From the NCBI GenBank assembly GCA_017849555.1, contig JAFIGU010000003.1:186001-250000 (forward strand): 64,000 nt of DNA. The letters are read 5' to 3'. Below the pieces are notes generated by a model. The model did no database searches and was not told the DNA's origin. It saw only the letters and a program-made list of their open reading frames with translations. This DNA comes from Sphingomonas sp. GTDB lineage: Bacteria; Pseudomonadota; Alphaproteobacteria; Sphingomonadales; Sphingomonadaceae. The position numbers and the translations under genes were made by a program. This document shows, piece by piece, positions 1-9,064 of the stretch (the stretch's first letter is position 1; every line of letters starts with the position of its first letter).

Positions 1-1238
1 TAGCGAATGTCCGCCGGGGCGACGAAGACCCGGTCGGTCATGAAACCGATCACCACCGGGCCGATCCCGATGCCGACGAGCGAGATGATCATGATGTAGA
101 GCGCGGTCACCTGCGCCCGTGCGCGGTTGGGCAGGATCAGCTGCAACGCCGTGCCTGCGCAGGGGATCGGCACGTTGGCAAGGAACATCGCCGGCGCGAT
201 CAGCGCCAGCGCGAGCCGGCCGTCGGGCATCAGCGGTGCGGCGGCACCGAAGGCGCCGCACGCGAAGAAGCTGAATGCGGCGACGCGCAATTGCGCGTCC
301 TGATGCCCGGCGCGGGTCATGCGATCCGAAAGCCAGCCGGCGAAATAGACCCCGCTCGTCCCGAAGACGATCATCACCAGACCGAAACCCTGGCCGATCT
401 CGGCCGGCGTCCAGCCGTAGACGCGCGCGAACAGCGCGGGCGTCCAGACATTGTAGGCGAAATTGACCACCGTCACCATCGAGAAGCCGGCGAACATCAG
501 CGTCAGCGCCAGCCCGCGCGCGCGGATCACCGCGACCACCTCGCGCAGTGACAGCGCCGCCGCCCCGCCCTGCCCGCGCCGTTCGGGCTCGCGCATCAGG
601 AAGAACAAGGGCGCGAGCAACAGCCCGGGAAAGCCGACGATCAGGAACGCCGCCTGCCACGGCGCCAGCCCCAGCGGGAGGCCGCCGTGCGCGGCGAGCG
701 CGTCGAGCGTGGACAGCAACTGGCCGCCGGCGATGAAGGCCAGCCCGATTCCGAACGGCGCGCTGAGGAAGAATATGCTGACCGCGCGCCCCAGCCGCTC
801 CGGCGGCACCAGATCGCTGAGCAGGGAGAGGCCGGTCGGTGTGACGCTCGCCTCCCCCACCGCGACGCCGACCCGGGTGGCGAACAATTGGCCGAAACTG
901 CGCGCAAGCCCCGACGCCATCGAGAACAGGCTGAACAGCACCAGCGATATCCCGAGCACCAGCCGCCGCTGATAGAGATCCGCCAGCCGCCCGATCGGCA
1001 CGCTGCATAACGTGTAGAACAGGCCGAACGCCACACCCTGGAGCAAAGCGAAACGCGTGTCGTCGAGCGCGAATTCGGCCTTCACCGGCTCGACCGTCAG
1101 GTTGAGCACCACGCGATCGAATTGCGATGCGACCGATGCCAGCGCCAGCAGGCCGGTGATCGCCCATGCGCGCCGCCGGGCGGGCCACGGCGTCGCGGGA
1201 TCTCCCGCCGACGCGCCGGGCACGGGAATATGGGCCAT
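1..1238 (-). CDS. MFS transporter, spinster-like family (C-terminus beyond window)
   Basis: Inner-membrane major facilitator, read on the minus strand from ATG 1238 and still open at the left edge, so at least 412 residues are visible. After a short cytoplasmic start (MAHIPVPGASAGD) come repeated hydrophobic segments. The first conserved block contains SQFDRVVLNLTVEPVKAEF, then GVAFGLFYTLCSVPIGRLAD with the G-x-L-A-D loop 2-3 signature of MFS proteins. This N-terminal pattern is typical of the spinster-like MFS proteins that are abundant in sphingomonads. It lies downstream of the gluconokinase, probably in the same operon, so uptake of a sugar acid or small organic acid is a reasonable inference. 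The substrate cannot be read from the sequence. Confidence 0.8.
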   Translation of the reverse strand, partial: MAHIPVPGASAGDPATPWPARRRAWAITGLLALASVASQFDRVVLNLTVEPVKAEFALDDTRFALLQGVAFGLFYTLCSVPIGRLADLYQRRLVLGISLVLFSLFSMASGLARSFGQLFATRVGVAVGEASVTPTGLSLLSDLVPPERLGRAVSIFFLSAPFGIGLAFIAGGQLLSTLDALAAHGGLPLGLAPWQAAFLIVGFPGLLLAPLFFLMREPERRGQGGAAALSLREVVAVIRARGLALTLMFAGFSMVTVVNFAYNVWTPALFARVYGWTPAEIGQGFGLVMIVFGTSGVYFAGWLSDRMTRAGHQDAQLRVAAFSFFACGAFGAAAPLMPDGRLALALIAPAMFLANVPIPCAGTALQLILPNRARAQVTALYIMIISLVGIGIGPVVIGFMTDRVFVAPADIR

Positions 1239-1278
1239 TGGCTGCTCTCTCTCCTCGTCTTTATTCTGTCGTCGCCGG

Positions 1279-1773
1279 TCAGGCGGGCGCGAGCGCCGCG
1301 CAAACCGCGGCAAGCTGCGCCGCCACCGGTGCCTCGCCGTCGACGAGCAAGGCGCGCTCGTCCTCCTCGGGCGGCTCGAGCGCGGCGATCTGGCTCTCGA
1401 GCAGCGCGCCGGGCATGAAATGGTCGCGCCGCGCGGCGAGCCGCGCCGCCAATATGCCGGGCGGGACCACCGGCAGCACGAACAGGATTTCGCCGACCCG
1501 CGCGCGCAGCGCATCGCGATAGCGGCGGCGAAGCGCCGAGCAGGAGGCGACAGCACCCCCCGGCGCCCCTGCCAGCGCATCGCCCACCGCGGCGAGGAAC
1601 GGGGCGCGATCCGCATCGTCGAGCGCGATGCCCGCCGCCATCTTGGCGACATTGGCCGGCGGGTGGCAACGATCGCCCTCGATGAAGGTCCAGCCCAGCG
1701 CTTCCGCCAGCGCGGCCGCGAGGGTCGATTTGCCGCAGCCGGCCACCCCCATCACGACAATCGCGCGAACCAT
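1279..1773 (-). CDS. gntK: Gluconokinase
   Basis: Cytoplasmic kinase phosphorylating D-gluconate to 6-phosphogluconate with ATP. The 164-residue length fits the GntK family. A P-loop GVAGCGKST lies at residues 9-17, followed by the family motif FIEGDRCHPPANVAKM (E-G-D-x-x-H-P-x-x-N-x-x-K-M) and a C-terminal half with FLPV-like, RxxHFMP and LLxSQ motifs (RRDHFMPGALLESQ). ATG 1773 was preferred to upstream starts because the P-loop normally begins within about ten residues of the N-terminus. The start lies one base before the stop of the upstream dehydrogenase gene, implying coupled translation. It anchors the interpretation of this region as a gluconate locus. Confidence 0.93.
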   Translation of the reverse strand: MVRAIVVMGVAGCGKSTLAAALAEALGWTFIEGDRCHPPANVAKMAAGIALDDADRAPFLAAVGDALAGAPGGAVASCSALRRRYRDALRARVGEILFVLPVVPPGILAARLAARRDHFMPGALLESQIAALEPPEEDERALLVDGEAPVAAQLAAVCAALAPA

Positions 1774-1774
1774 G

Positions 1775-2656
1775 TCAGCCCGCGCCGTCACGCGCCAGAT
1801 CGAACAGCCGGACATATTCGGCGCTGTCCGCCGCGCCCATGCCGGCGGCGACGAGCATCCGGTGCAGATCGGCAATCAGCGAGGTGACGGGCATCGCCAC
1901 CCGCGCGGCGAGCGCGGCGGCCTGCGCCGTTTCCAGATCCTTGAGCATATTGTCGATCCGGCCGGTCGGCGAAAAATCGCGCCGCGCCATCTTCGCCATG
2001 AATTCCTGCATAATGCGCGAATCCGCCCGCCCCCCGGCGAGCGCGGCGGGGATGCGGGTCGCGTCGACGCCATGCGCCTCGGCGAAGCGCACCGCCTCCG
2101 CCACCGACAGGAAGGTGCTGGCGCACAGCAATTGATTGATGAGCTTCACCGTTTGGCCGGCGCCCGGCCCGCCGAGATGGGTCGCATTGGCCGCGAGCCG
2201 ATCGAGCAACGGCCGCGCGCGCGCCACATCGGCGTCGCTCCCCCCGAGCATCAGCGTGAGCCGCCCCTCGAGCGCGGCCGGCGCACCGCCCGACAGCGGC
2301 GCATCGACCCAGCCCATGCCGCAGGCGTCGCGCAACCGCGCCGCCATCGACGCGGTGCGCCCCGCATCGATGCTCGACATATCGACCAGCAGCGCGGCAT
2401 CCGAACCGGCCGCCGCAACGCCGTCCGCGCCGAACACCGCTTGCTCGACGATCGCCGCGCTATTGAGGCTGGTGACGACGAACTCCGCGGCGCCGGCGGC
2501 GGCGCGCGGGCTTTCCACCGGCCGCCCCCCGCGATCGGCCAGCGCGGCGGCGCGGGCGGGATCGCGATCGCAGAGGAAAACCTCGGCGCCCGTTTCGATC
2601 AGGCGCGGGGCGATCGCCGATCCCATCACGCCCACGCCGATCACCGCCACCCGCAT
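1775..2656 (-). CDS. NAD(P)-dependent beta-hydroxyacid dehydrogenase (3-hydroxyisobutyrate / tartronate-semialdehyde reductase family)
   Basis: Soluble oxidoreductase of 293 residues, the usual length for the family. The N-terminal Rossmann motif is GVGVMG (about residues 7-12). The substrate-binding signature VDAPLSGGAPAALEGRLTLM follows, then the region carrying the catalytic lysine, GPGAGQTVKLINQLL. The family reduces or oxidises 2- and 3-hydroxyacids such as 2-hydroxy-3-oxopropionate, 3-hydroxyisobutyrate or 6-phosphogluconate-like substrates. Between a gluconokinase and a LacI-type regulator it most likely acts on a sugar-acid intermediate. The exact substrate is not determined by these motifs. 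It is separated by one base from the regulator stop and abuts the gntK start, so it is co-transcribed. Confidence 0.85.
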   Translation of the reverse strand: MRVAVIGVGVMGSAIAPRLIETGAEVFLCDRDPARAAALADRGGRPVESPRAAAGAAEFVVTSLNSAAIVEQAVFGADGVAAAGSDAALLVDMSSIDAGRTASMAARLRDACGMGWVDAPLSGGAPAALEGRLTLMLGGSDADVARARPLLDRLAANATHLGGPGAGQTVKLINQLLCASTFLSVAEAVRFAEAHGVDATRIPAALAGGRADSRIMQEFMAKMARRDFSPTGRIDNMLKDLETAQAAALAARVAMPVTSLIADLHRMLVAAGMGAADSAEYVRLFDLARDGAG

Positions 2657-2657
2657 C

Positions 2658-3755
2658 CTATCCGTCCTTCACCGACGCGCGCTCGACGACGCGCAACCCG
2701 ACATCGACGATCCGCGGCTCCCCGCTCCCGGCTTCGGCATTGCGCGACAACAGATCGAGCAGCATCCCCCCGGTGCGCTGGCCAAGCGCGCGGAAATCGA
2801 CGTGAATGGTGGTGAGCGGCGGGTTGATCTCCCCGCCGATCTCGAAATCGCCAAAGCCCATGATCGACACGTCTTCGGGCACGCGCACGCCGAGCCGCTG
2901 GCATTCCATCACCGCGCCGACGGCGGAAAGATCGGATACCGCGAACACCGCCTGCGGCCGATCGTCGCGCGCCAGCAATTCGCGGATCGCGGCGGCGCCG
3001 TGGTGGAAGCTGACCGGCGCGCTACCGTGGCGCAGCACGAGATCGGTCGCGCGCCGCGACAGGCGCAATTCGTCCTCGAACCCACGCATGCGCTCCTCGC
3101 CGCGATGGTCCGCCACGTCGCCGTCGGGCGAGGCCGCGATCGCGCCGATCCGCTCGAACCCGCGATCGATCAGATAGCGCGCCGCGGTTCGCCCGACCTG
3201 ATAATTGGAAAAGCCGATGGCATGTTCGATCGGCTGGCTCGGCAGGTCGGCGATCTCGACCACCGGGATATCGGCGGCGAGCAGCATCCGCGTCGCGGTA
3301 CGGCGATGTACCGCGCCGGTCAGCACGATCGCCTCAGGCCGGCGCGCGAGCAGGTTGCGCAACTGGCGCTCCTCCTCCGCCATGTCATAATCGGTATAAG
3401 CGATCAGCAGATGATATTCCGCCTCGCGCAGCGCCTCGGTCAGCCCGTGTGCGACCGCCGCGAAATTGGCGTTGGTCAGCGTCGGCAGCATCAGCGCGAT
3501 GAAGCCGGTGCGCCGGCTCGACAGGCTGCCCGCGGCGCGATCGGGAACATAGCCGAGATCGGCCACCGCCTTGAGCACGCGCTCGCGCGTCGCCGGCAGC
3601 ACCATATCGGGGTCGCTCAACACGCGCGAAACCGTCATCCGCGACACCCCGGCGAGGCGCGAGACGTCGCGGATCGTCGGCCGCTGCGACGTGCGACGCG
3701 CCGGCTTCGTCTCGGCCGGGGGATTGATTTGCGCGGAACGGGGCATCGACGGCAT
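2658..3755 (-). CDS. LacI-family transcriptional regulator, GntR-like
   Basis: DNA-binding repressor of 365 residues. The LacI helix-turn-helix and hinge lie at about residues 27-75 (TIRDVSRLAGVSRMTVSRVL, then LGYVPDRAAGSL), followed by a periplasmic-binding-protein-like effector domain ending ADLGYV..FGDFEIGGEINPPLTTI. The N-terminal extension of about 25 residues is slightly long for the family. It is followed, with 1-base spacing, by a dehydrogenase and gntK, the classic arrangement for a gluconate repressor. Three near-identical imperfect palindromes in neighbouring promoters (5200, 8921, 9065) resemble GntR/LacI operators and are its likely targets. Gluconate or a phosphorylated derivative as inducer is an inference. 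Confidence 0.88.
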   Translation of the reverse strand: MPSMPRSAQINPPAETKPARRTSQRPTIRDVSRLAGVSRMTVSRVLSDPDMVLPATRERVLKAVADLGYVPDRAAGSLSSRRTGFIALMLPTLTNANFAAVAHGLTEALREAEYHLLIAYTDYDMAEEERQLRNLLARRPEAIVLTGAVHRRTATRMLLAADIPVVEIADLPSQPIEHAIGFSNYQVGRTAARYLIDRGFERIGAIAASPDGDVADHRGEERMRGFEDELRLSRRATDLVLRHGSAPVSFHHGAAAIRELLARDDRPQAVFAVSDLSAVGAVMECQRLGVRVPEDVSIMGFGDFEIGGEINPPLTTIHVDFRALGQRTGGMLLDLLSRNAEAGSGEPRIVDVGLRVVERASVKDG

Positions 3756-3791
3756 GATCCTAACGGTTGCGATGCCCGTGGCATAACAGCG

Positions 3792-4127
3792 TCACGCCGC
3801 GCTCTCCATGCCATTCCCCGCGCTCACCAGATGGTAGAAGCGTCCCTCGAACATCTCGAGGATCTCCATCGTCACCGCCCGCGCCCGGGCGCGGATCGGC
3901 GAGGCGAGCGCCGCCTCCAGCGCGGCGAGCGAGGGGTAATCGACCTGCTGGAGCATGACGATCGGCGGCGCATCCTCATCGCGCGCCGCGATCCGCTGCC
4001 ACCGGACGTTCGATGCATCGGGGAATTGCGCCCACAGCGGCGCCAGCCGGTAGCGTACCGCGGCGAAGAACGCCTCCTCGCACCCGGGCATGATCCGCCC
4101 TTCGAAGATCGCGCTGCGGGTAATCAC
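3792..4127 (-). CDS. Small EthD/Dabb-like dimeric alpha/beta-barrel protein
   Basis: A 111-residue soluble protein. The sequence alternates predicted beta strands and helices (MITRSAIFEGRIMPGCEEAFFAAV ... PIVMLQQVDYPSLAALEAAL), as in small dimeric ferredoxin-like barrel proteins (EthD, antibiotic biosynthesis monooxygenase, mutarotase-like). No catalytic residue can be assigned. The start codon overlaps the stop of the zinc dehydrogenase gene by four bases (ATGA), so the two are translationally coupled. This suggests an accessory role in the same sugar-acid oxidation step. The function is unknown. Confidence 0.6.
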   Translation of the reverse strand: MITRSAIFEGRIMPGCEEAFFAAVRYRLAPLWAQFPDASNVRWQRIAARDEDAPPIVMLQQVDYPSLAALEAALASPIRARARAVTMEILEMFEGRFYHLVSAGNGMESAA

Positions 4128-5179
4128 AGCACGCGCTCGTTCACCGCGAGATGGAGTTTGACCACCTTCGACCGATCGCCCGCACGCTCGAAGGCGTCGA
4201 CCGCCTCGCCGAGCGCATAGGTGCCCGAGAGGATCGGCGACACATCGATCCGCCCGGAAACGATCAGCTCGACCGCCAGCTGGAACTCGCCATTCGCGCG
4301 GAACGCGCCGACGAACTCGATCTCGCGCGCCTGCAACCGGTTGACCGGCACCGCGGCAGTGCCCGGCGGCAACATCCCGACCTGCACGATCCGCCCGCCG
4401 CGCCGGACCACATCGAACAGCGACAACAACGCGCTGGGGGCGCCGGACGCCTCGAACGCGACATCGAAATGCCCGGCCGCGCTTTCATAAGCGGCCAGCG
4501 CCTCGGGCGCGGTCGCGACGTTGATCGCACGCGACACGCCGATCCGCTCGCGCGCCACCGCCAGCGCCGCATCCTCGACATCGGTGCACACCACCTCGAG
4601 CGCGCCGGCCAGCAACGCACATCGCGCGACCAGCAGCCCGATCGGCCCCGATCCGGTCACCAGCACGCGCTTGCCGACCAGCGACCCGGCGCGCTCGACC
4701 GCATGAAGCCCGACCGACAGCGGCTCGGCGACCGAAAGCCGCAGCAGATCGGCATCGTCGGGCACCGGGATCACCTGATCGCGGCGCAACACCAGCTGCT
4801 CGGCGAACCCGCCCTGGACATGCGGGAAGCGCCCCGCGCTGCCGAGGAAGAACATATCGACGCACAGGTTCATCCGGCCGGCACGGCAATAGTCGCACAC
4901 CAGGCACGGCCGGCTGGGATCGAGCGCCGCCTTCATCCCGGGCGCGATTCCGGTGACGTCGGCGCCGATCTCGGTCACCACGCCGGAAATCTCGTGCCCG
5001 AGCGTCATCGGCTCCCGCACGGCGAAATCGCCCACCGCGCCGCGGTGGTAATAATGCATGTCCGAGCCGCAGATCCCGCCATAGGCGATCGCGACGCGCA
5101 CCTCGTCGGGCGCCAGCGCGCGCTCCGCAACCGGCTCGACCCTCAGATCCTTCTTCCCGTGACATACGGCCGCGAGCAT
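4124..5179 (-). CDS. Zinc-dependent L-idonate 5-dehydrogenase / sorbitol dehydrogenase-like
   Basis: Medium-chain zinc dehydrogenase of about 351 residues. The catalytic zinc motif is GGICGSDMHYY, followed by GHEISGVVTEIG. The four-cysteine structural zinc loop is CLVCDYCRAGRMNLC, and the Rossmann motif is GSGPIG. H-Y-Y after C-G-S-D is typical of the idonate/xylitol/sorbitol branch. ATG 5179 was chosen over the upstream 147-base extension because GGAGG sits five bases before it (the adjacent ATG at 5182 is too close). The extension would also cross the promoter and operator. A candidate LacI-family operator lies 20 bases upstream (5200-5213). Paired with the divergent gluconate 5-dehydrogenase-like SDR it could interconvert idonate, 5-ketogluconate and gluconate. 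Confidence 0.85.
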   Translation of the reverse strand: MLAAVCHGKKDLRVEPVAERALAPDEVRVAIAYGGICGSDMHYYHRGAVGDFAVREPMTLGHEISGVVTEIGADVTGIAPGMKAALDPSRPCLVCDYCRAGRMNLCVDMFFLGSAGRFPHVQGGFAEQLVLRRDQVIPVPDDADLLRLSVAEPLSVGLHAVERAGSLVGKRVLVTGSGPIGLLVARCALLAGALEVVCTDVEDAALAVARERIGVSRAINVATAPEALAAYESAAGHFDVAFEASGAPSALLSLFDVVRRGGRIVQVGMLPPGTAAVPVNRLQAREIEFVGAFRANGEFQLAVELIVSGRIDVSPILSGTYALGEAVDAFERAGDRSKVVKLHLAVNERVL

Positions 5180-5199
5180 CATCACCTCCAACGTCTTTA

Positions 5200-5213
5200 T
5201 GGGACCGATATCA
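5200..5213. promoter_or_regulatory. Candidate LacI/GntR-type operator 1
   Basis: TGGGACCGATATCA, an imperfect palindrome around a central CCGA/CCGG of the kind bound by LacI-family regulators. The same 14 bases recur at 9065-9078, and with one change at 8921-8934. It lies in the divergent promoter between the idonate-type dehydrogenase and the SDR at 5326. Two weaker look-alikes follow in the same gap (5219-5233 and TGTGACCGATCACT at 5278-5291). Regulation by the LacI protein encoded at 2658-3755 is inferred. Confidence 0.6.
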
Positions 5214-5325
5214 TCATCGATAACCGGTCGCAATACAGCTGCAAGTAAAATAGTCTGGCGCTTAACCGGGGTTGCAATGTGACCGATCACTATATTATCG
5301 CAGCCCGACAGGGCAGGAGTTTTCA

Positions 5326-6087
5326 ATGCGATTGTTCGATCTCACCGGCCGCCGGGCGCTCGTCACCGGCGCATCGCGCGGAATCGGCTTTGCGCTGGCG
5401 GGCGCGCTGGGCCGCGCCGGCGCGGAGCTCATCGTCAATGCACGCGACGCGGCGGCACTGGACGAGGCGGCGACGCAATTGCGCGCAACAGGCATCGCGG
5501 TTTCCGCCACCGCGTTCGACGTCACCGATCCCGCGGCGGTGACGGCGGCGGTCGACGCGATCGAGGCGGAAGGCAAGGCGATCGACATTCTGGTCAACAA
5601 TGCCGGAATCCAGCGCCGCGCGCCGCTCGACACATTCGACGATGCGGACTGGCGCGCGCTGATGGCGACCAACCTCGACAGCGTCTATTATGTCGGCAAG
5701 GCGGTCGCGCGGCACATGATCGCGCGCGGACGCGGCAAGATCATCAATATCGGCAGCGTCCAGTGCGAACTCGCCCGCCCCGGGATCGCGCCCTATACCG
5801 CGAGCAAGGGCGCGGTGAAGAATCTGACCAAGGGCATGTGCGCCGATTGGGCGCGGCACGGGTTGCAGATCAACGCGATCGGCCCCGGCTATTTCGACAC
5901 CCCGCTCAACAAGGCGCTGGTGGAGGATCCGGCATTCGATGCCTGGCTGCGCGGGCGCACCCCCGCCGGGCGCTGGGGCCGGCTGGAGGATTTGCACGGC
6001 GCAATCGTGTTCCTCGCCTCTGCCGCCTCGGATTTCGTCAACGGCCAGACGCTTTATGTCGATGGCGGCATCACCTCGGTGATTTAA
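5326..6087 (+). CDS. SDR oxidoreductase, gluconate 5-dehydrogenase-like
   Basis: Classical short-chain dehydrogenase of 253 residues. The cofactor motif GASRGIGFALA (TGxxxGIG type) lies near residue 14, NNAG in ILVNNAGIQRR, and the catalytic Ser-Tyr-Lys in NIGSVQCE and YTASKGAVK. The C-terminus ends with the SDR signature DFVNGQTLYVDGGITSVI. The N-terminus MRLFDLTGRRALVTGASRGIG is typical of gluconate 5-dehydrogenase (Gno/IdnO), which reduces 5-ketogluconate to gluconate. ATG 5326 is preceded by AGGAG, and the longer reading from 5272 has no ribosome site. It starts a three-gene plus-strand operon divergent from the zinc dehydrogenase. Confidence 0.85.
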   Translation: MRLFDLTGRRALVTGASRGIGFALAGALGRAGAELIVNARDAAALDEAATQLRATGIAVSATAFDVTDPAAVTAAVDAIEAEGKAIDILVNNAGIQRRAPLDTFDDADWRALMATNLDSVYYVGKAVARHMIARGRGKIINIGSVQCELARPGIAPYTASKGAVKNLTKGMCADWARHGLQINAIGPGYFDTPLNKALVEDPAFDAWLRGRTPAGRWGRLEDLHGAIVFLASAASDFVNGQTLYVDGGITSVI

Positions 6088-6095
6088 GACCAGAC

Positions 6096-7037
6096 ATGAC
6101 CTACAGCATCCTCCAGCTTTGCCCGCTCTCCGACGCGCTCGAAACCGCGCTGGCGGCACGCGGCAACGTCAAACAATGGTTCGCGATGAGCGACAGCGCG
6201 CGCGCGGCGTGGCTCGCCGCCCATGCGAACGAGGTCTCGGCGGTGGTGACCGGCGGGCATATCGGCTGCGACAATGCGCTGATCGCCGCCCTTCCCGCGC
6301 TGAAGCTCATCGCGATCAACGGCGTCGGCTATGACAAGGTCGATCTTGCGACCGCGTCGGCGCGCGGGGTCGCGGTGACCAACACCCCCGACGTGCTGAC
6401 CGACGATGTCGCCGATCTTGCGGTCGGGCTGGTCATCGCGCTGCTGCGCCAATTGCCGCGCGCCGACCGGTTCGTCCGCGACGGCCAGTGGCGCGACGGC
6501 GGCTTTCCGCTCGCACGCAAGGTTTCGGGGCGGCGCTTCGGCATCGTCGGGTTGGGGCGGATCGGCGCGGCGATCGCAACACGGCTCGCCGCCTTCGGCC
6601 CGATCGCTTATACCGGCACGCAGGAGAAGCCGGTGCCGTACGATTTCGCCCCCGATCCGGTTGCGCTGGCCGCGCGCAGCGACGTGCTGATCGTCGCCTG
6701 CGCCGCGACCCCCGAGACGCGCGGGATGATCGACGCGGGCGTGCTCGATGCTCTCGGCGCGGACGGCTATCTGGTCAATGTGTCGCGCGGATCGGTGGTC
6801 GACGAAACCGCGCTGATCGCGGCGCTCGACACCGGCCGCATCGCCGGCGCGGCGCTCGATGTCTTCGCCGACGAGCCGCGGGTGCCCGCCGCGCTGATCG
6901 CCAGCGCGCCGACCGTGCTGACCCCGCATATCGCGAGCGCGACGGTGGAGACGCGCCGAGCGATGGCCGATCTGGTGCTCGCCAATCTCGACGCCTTCCT
7001 TGCCGGCGCGCCGCTGGTGACGCCGGTGACGGCATGA
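6096..7037 (+). CDS. D-2-hydroxyacid dehydrogenase (glyoxylate/hydroxypyruvate or 2-ketogluconate reductase-like)
   Basis: NAD(P)H-dependent reductase of 313 residues. The N-terminal catalytic domain contains [11 protein letters not shown], and [19 protein letters not shown] is the usual entry to the cofactor domain. The nucleotide fold is [13 protein letters not shown] (GxGxxG). The catalytic Arg-Glu-His residues fall in [18 protein letters not shown] and LTPHIASAT. The family includes GhrB, which reduces glyoxylate, hydroxypyruvate and 2-keto-gluconate; the last fits the neighbours best. ATG 6096 lies eight bases after the upstream SDR stop, and the end overlaps the next start by four bases (ATGA). 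The same product was also read inside a longer frame from 5763, rejected because it overlaps the upstream gene. Confidence 0.87.
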   Translation: MTYSILQLCPLSDALETALAARGNVKQWFAMSDSARAAWLAAHANEVSAVVTGGHIGCDNALIAALPALKLIAINGVGYDKVDLATASARGVAVTNTPDVLTDDVADLAVGLVIALLRQLPRADRFVRDGQWRDGGFPLARKVSGRRFGIVGLGRIGAAIATRLAAFGPIAYTGTQEKPVPYDFAPDPVALAARSDVLIVACAATPETRGMIDAGVLDALGADGYLVNVSRGSVVDETALIAALDTGRIAGAALDVFADEPRVPAALIASAPTVLTPHIASATVETRRAMADLVLANLDAFLAGAPLVTPVTA

Positions 7038-7783
7038 GCGCGCGGATCGCGATCGTCACCGGCGCGGGCAGCGGGATCGGCCGCGCCGCCGCGATCGCGC
7101 TCGCCGCGCGCGGCTACCGGCTGGCGCTCGCCGGGCGGCGCGGGGAGACGCTGGAGGAAAGCCGCTCCCTGCTCGATCGCCCCGACGCGCATCTCGTCAT
7201 CCCGACCGACGTTACCGATGCGGCCGCGGTCGCGGCGCTGTTCGCACAGACGGCGGCGCATTTCGGCCGGCTCGACCTGCTGTTCAACAACGCCGGGACC
7301 AACATCCCCGAAACCCCGACCGACATGTTGGCCGAGGCGGATTGGCGGCGCGTGATCGACACCAATCTGACCGGCGCGTTTCTGTGCCTGCAGGCGGCGT
7401 TCCGCACGATGAAGGCGCAACGGCCGCAGGGCGGGCGGATCATCAACAACGGCTCGATCTCGGCGCACAGCCCGCGCCCGGATTCGATCGCTTATACCGC
7501 GAGCAAGCACGCGATCACCGGCCTCACCCGTTCGACCTCGCTCGACGGCCGCGCGTTCGGCATCGCCTGCGGGCAGATCGACATCGGCAACGCCGCCAGC
7601 GCGATGGGATCGCGGATGGAACGTGGCGTGCGCCAAGCCAATGGCACGATCGCCTCCGAACCGGTGATCGATGCCGCCCACGCCGGTGAAGCGATCGCCT
7701 ATATGGACAGCCTGCCGATCGAGGCGAACGTGCAGTTCATGACGCTGATGGCGACCAACATGCCCTTTGTCGGGCGCGGGTGA
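7034..7783 (+). CDS. SDR family oxidoreductase
   Basis: Short-chain dehydrogenase of 249 residues. The cofactor motif is [11 protein letters not shown] near residue 10, the NNAG motif is [12 protein letters not shown], and the catalytic Ser and Tyr-x-x-x-Lys lie in [12 protein letters not shown] and [12 protein letters not shown] stretch [19 protein letters not shown] after the active site is found in a subgroup of SDRs linked to sugar metabolism. The stop of the upstream 2-hydroxyacid dehydrogenase overlaps its ATG (ATGA), so it is the third gene of the operon. The substrate is unknown; an oxidised sugar or sugar acid is likely from context. Confidence 0.83.
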   Translation: MSARIAIVTGAGSGIGRAAAIALAARGYRLALAGRRGETLEESRSLLDRPDAHLVIPTDVTDAAAVAALFAQTAAHFGRLDLLFNNAGTNIPETPTDMLAEADWRRVIDTNLTGAFLCLQAAFRTMKAQRPQGGRIINNGSISAHSPRPDSIAYTASKHAITGLTRSTSLDGRAFGIACGQIDIGNAASAMGSRMERGVRQANGTIASEPVIDAAHAGEAIAYMDSLPIEANVQFMTLMATNMPFVGRG

Positions 7784-7795
7784 ACCGGCGCAGAT

Positions 7796-8902
7796 TCAGT
7801 CGAACAACAGCACCGGCTTGATCGCCGCCCCGGTTTCCGAATCGTGGAATGCCGCATTGATCTCGGCGAAGGGGTAGAAACGGATCAGCCGGTCGAACGG
7901 GAAACACCCGGCGCGATGGAGCGCGATCAGTTCGGGGATGAAAGTCTTGGGATCGGCATCCCCCTCGACCACGCCGCGGATCACCCTGCCGCCGCTCATC
8001 ACATGGCTGACATCGGCGGAGAACATCGTGCCGGGCGCCGCCGCGCCGACGATTGCGCATTCGCCCCGCACGCCCAGCACCGCGACCGCCTGTTCGATCA
8101 CCCGCGGATTGCCGGTGCAGTCGATCGCATGATCGACGCCGCCCGGCAGCGCCGCCAGCACCGCGGCGACAGGATCATCCGCGCCCGCCTGGATCGTCAT
8201 CCCCGCGCCCAGATCGCGCGCCAGCGCGAGGCGATCGGCGTTGAGATCGACCGCGACGATCGTCGCCGCGCCGACCACCGCCGCCGCCATCACCGCCGCA
8301 AGCCCGACCGAGCCGGCACCGAACACCACCACGCTCTGCCCCCGCTGCACCTTCTGCGCCTTCATCACCGCGCCGGCCCCGGTCAGGATGCCGCAGCCAA
8401 GCGGCGCGGCGATGCGCAGGTCGACATCGCGCGGCACCACCACGGCATTGCGTTCGCGGCACAAAGCATGCGTGGCGAAGGACGATTGGCCGAAGATATT
8501 GCCGAACACGGGCGCGCCGCCGGCGTCGACGAGCGTCGTTGAACCGTCCGGCCGCGTACCGAAGAAATTGCGCGGAAAGAATTCGTGGCAATAGCTTTGC
8601 GCATCCGCGCGGCAGCTTGGGCAGGTGCCGCAGCTGTTGAAGCTCATCACGACATGATCACCCGGCGCGACATCGCGCACATCGCCGCCGACCGCCTCGA
8701 CGATCCCGGCACCTTCATGCCCCAATACCACCGGCTGCGGCACCGGCACGCCCTGTCGCCACATCGTCGCATCGGTGTGACACACCCCCGTCGCGACGAG
8801 CCGTACGAGGATCTCGTCCACGCGCGGCGAATCGAGGCGCAGCCGCCGGAGCGCCATCGGCGCGTCCGCATGCTCTACCACTGCGGCCAATATCTCGGTC
8901 AT
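7796..8902 (-). CDS. Zinc-dependent NAD(P) alcohol dehydrogenase (aryl-alcohol/class III-like)
   Basis: Medium-chain dehydrogenase of 368 residues. The catalytic zinc site is VATGVCHTDATMW, then GHEGAGIVEAVG. The structural zinc loop is CGTCPSCRADAQSYC, and the nucleotide motif is FGAGSVGLAAV. C-H-T-D in place of C-G-S-D places it with the benzyl/aryl alcohol and class III group, unlike the idonate-type enzyme at 4124. ATG 8902 is preceded by AGGAGG; an in-frame extension to 9610 would run through the TonB receptor gene and was rejected. A candidate operator (8921-8934) overlaps its promoter. It probably oxidises an alcohol released from the imported substrate, which is inference. Confidence 0.87.
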   Translation of the reverse strand: MTEILAAVVEHADAPMALRRLRLDSPRVDEILVRLVATGVCHTDATMWRQGVPVPQPVVLGHEGAGIVEAVGGDVRDVAPGDHVVMSFNSCGTCPSCRADAQSYCHEFFPRNFFGTRPDGSTTLVDAGGAPVFGNIFGQSSFATHALCRERNAVVVPRDVDLRIAAPLGCGILTGAGAVMKAQKVQRGQSVVVFGAGSVGLAAVMAAAVVGAATIVAVDLNADRLALARDLGAGMTIQAGADDPVAAVLAALPGGVDHAIDCTGNPRVIEQAVAVLGVRGECAIVGAAAPGTMFSADVSHVMSGGRVIRGVVEGDADPKTFIPELIALHRAGCFPFDRLIRFYPFAEINAAFHDSETGAAIKPVLLFD

Positions 8903-8920
8903 CTGCCCTCCTAAGTTATT

Positions 8921-8934
8921 TGGGACCGGTATCA
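8921..8934. promoter_or_regulatory. Candidate LacI/GntR-type operator 2
   Basis: TGGGACCGGTATCA lies 19 bases upstream of the alcohol dehydrogenase start. It differs from the copies at 5200 and 9065 at one position (G for A), and that change makes the centre ACCGGT fully symmetrical. The 226-base gap between this gene and the TonB receptor carries two operator copies, one near each divergent start. Confidence 0.6.
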
Positions 8935-9064
8935 TCAGAATCGCCGATTCCCAACTCGCGATCTGCAACAGCAAGCACGACGATGCAAATTCTAAGCTTT
9001 CCTCAGGCGATTTTCGAGGCGGCCGGTGCATCTCGGCGCTTGCATTAGTATCCCAGCGTGATAA

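Noticed and set aside
1057..4220. Long plus-strand frames opposite the gluconate genes (for example 1057-1887, 1628-2815, 2136-4220)
   Set aside because: They mirror well-recognised minus-strand genes; their Arg/His/Pro-rich translations are what high-GC antisense frames give.
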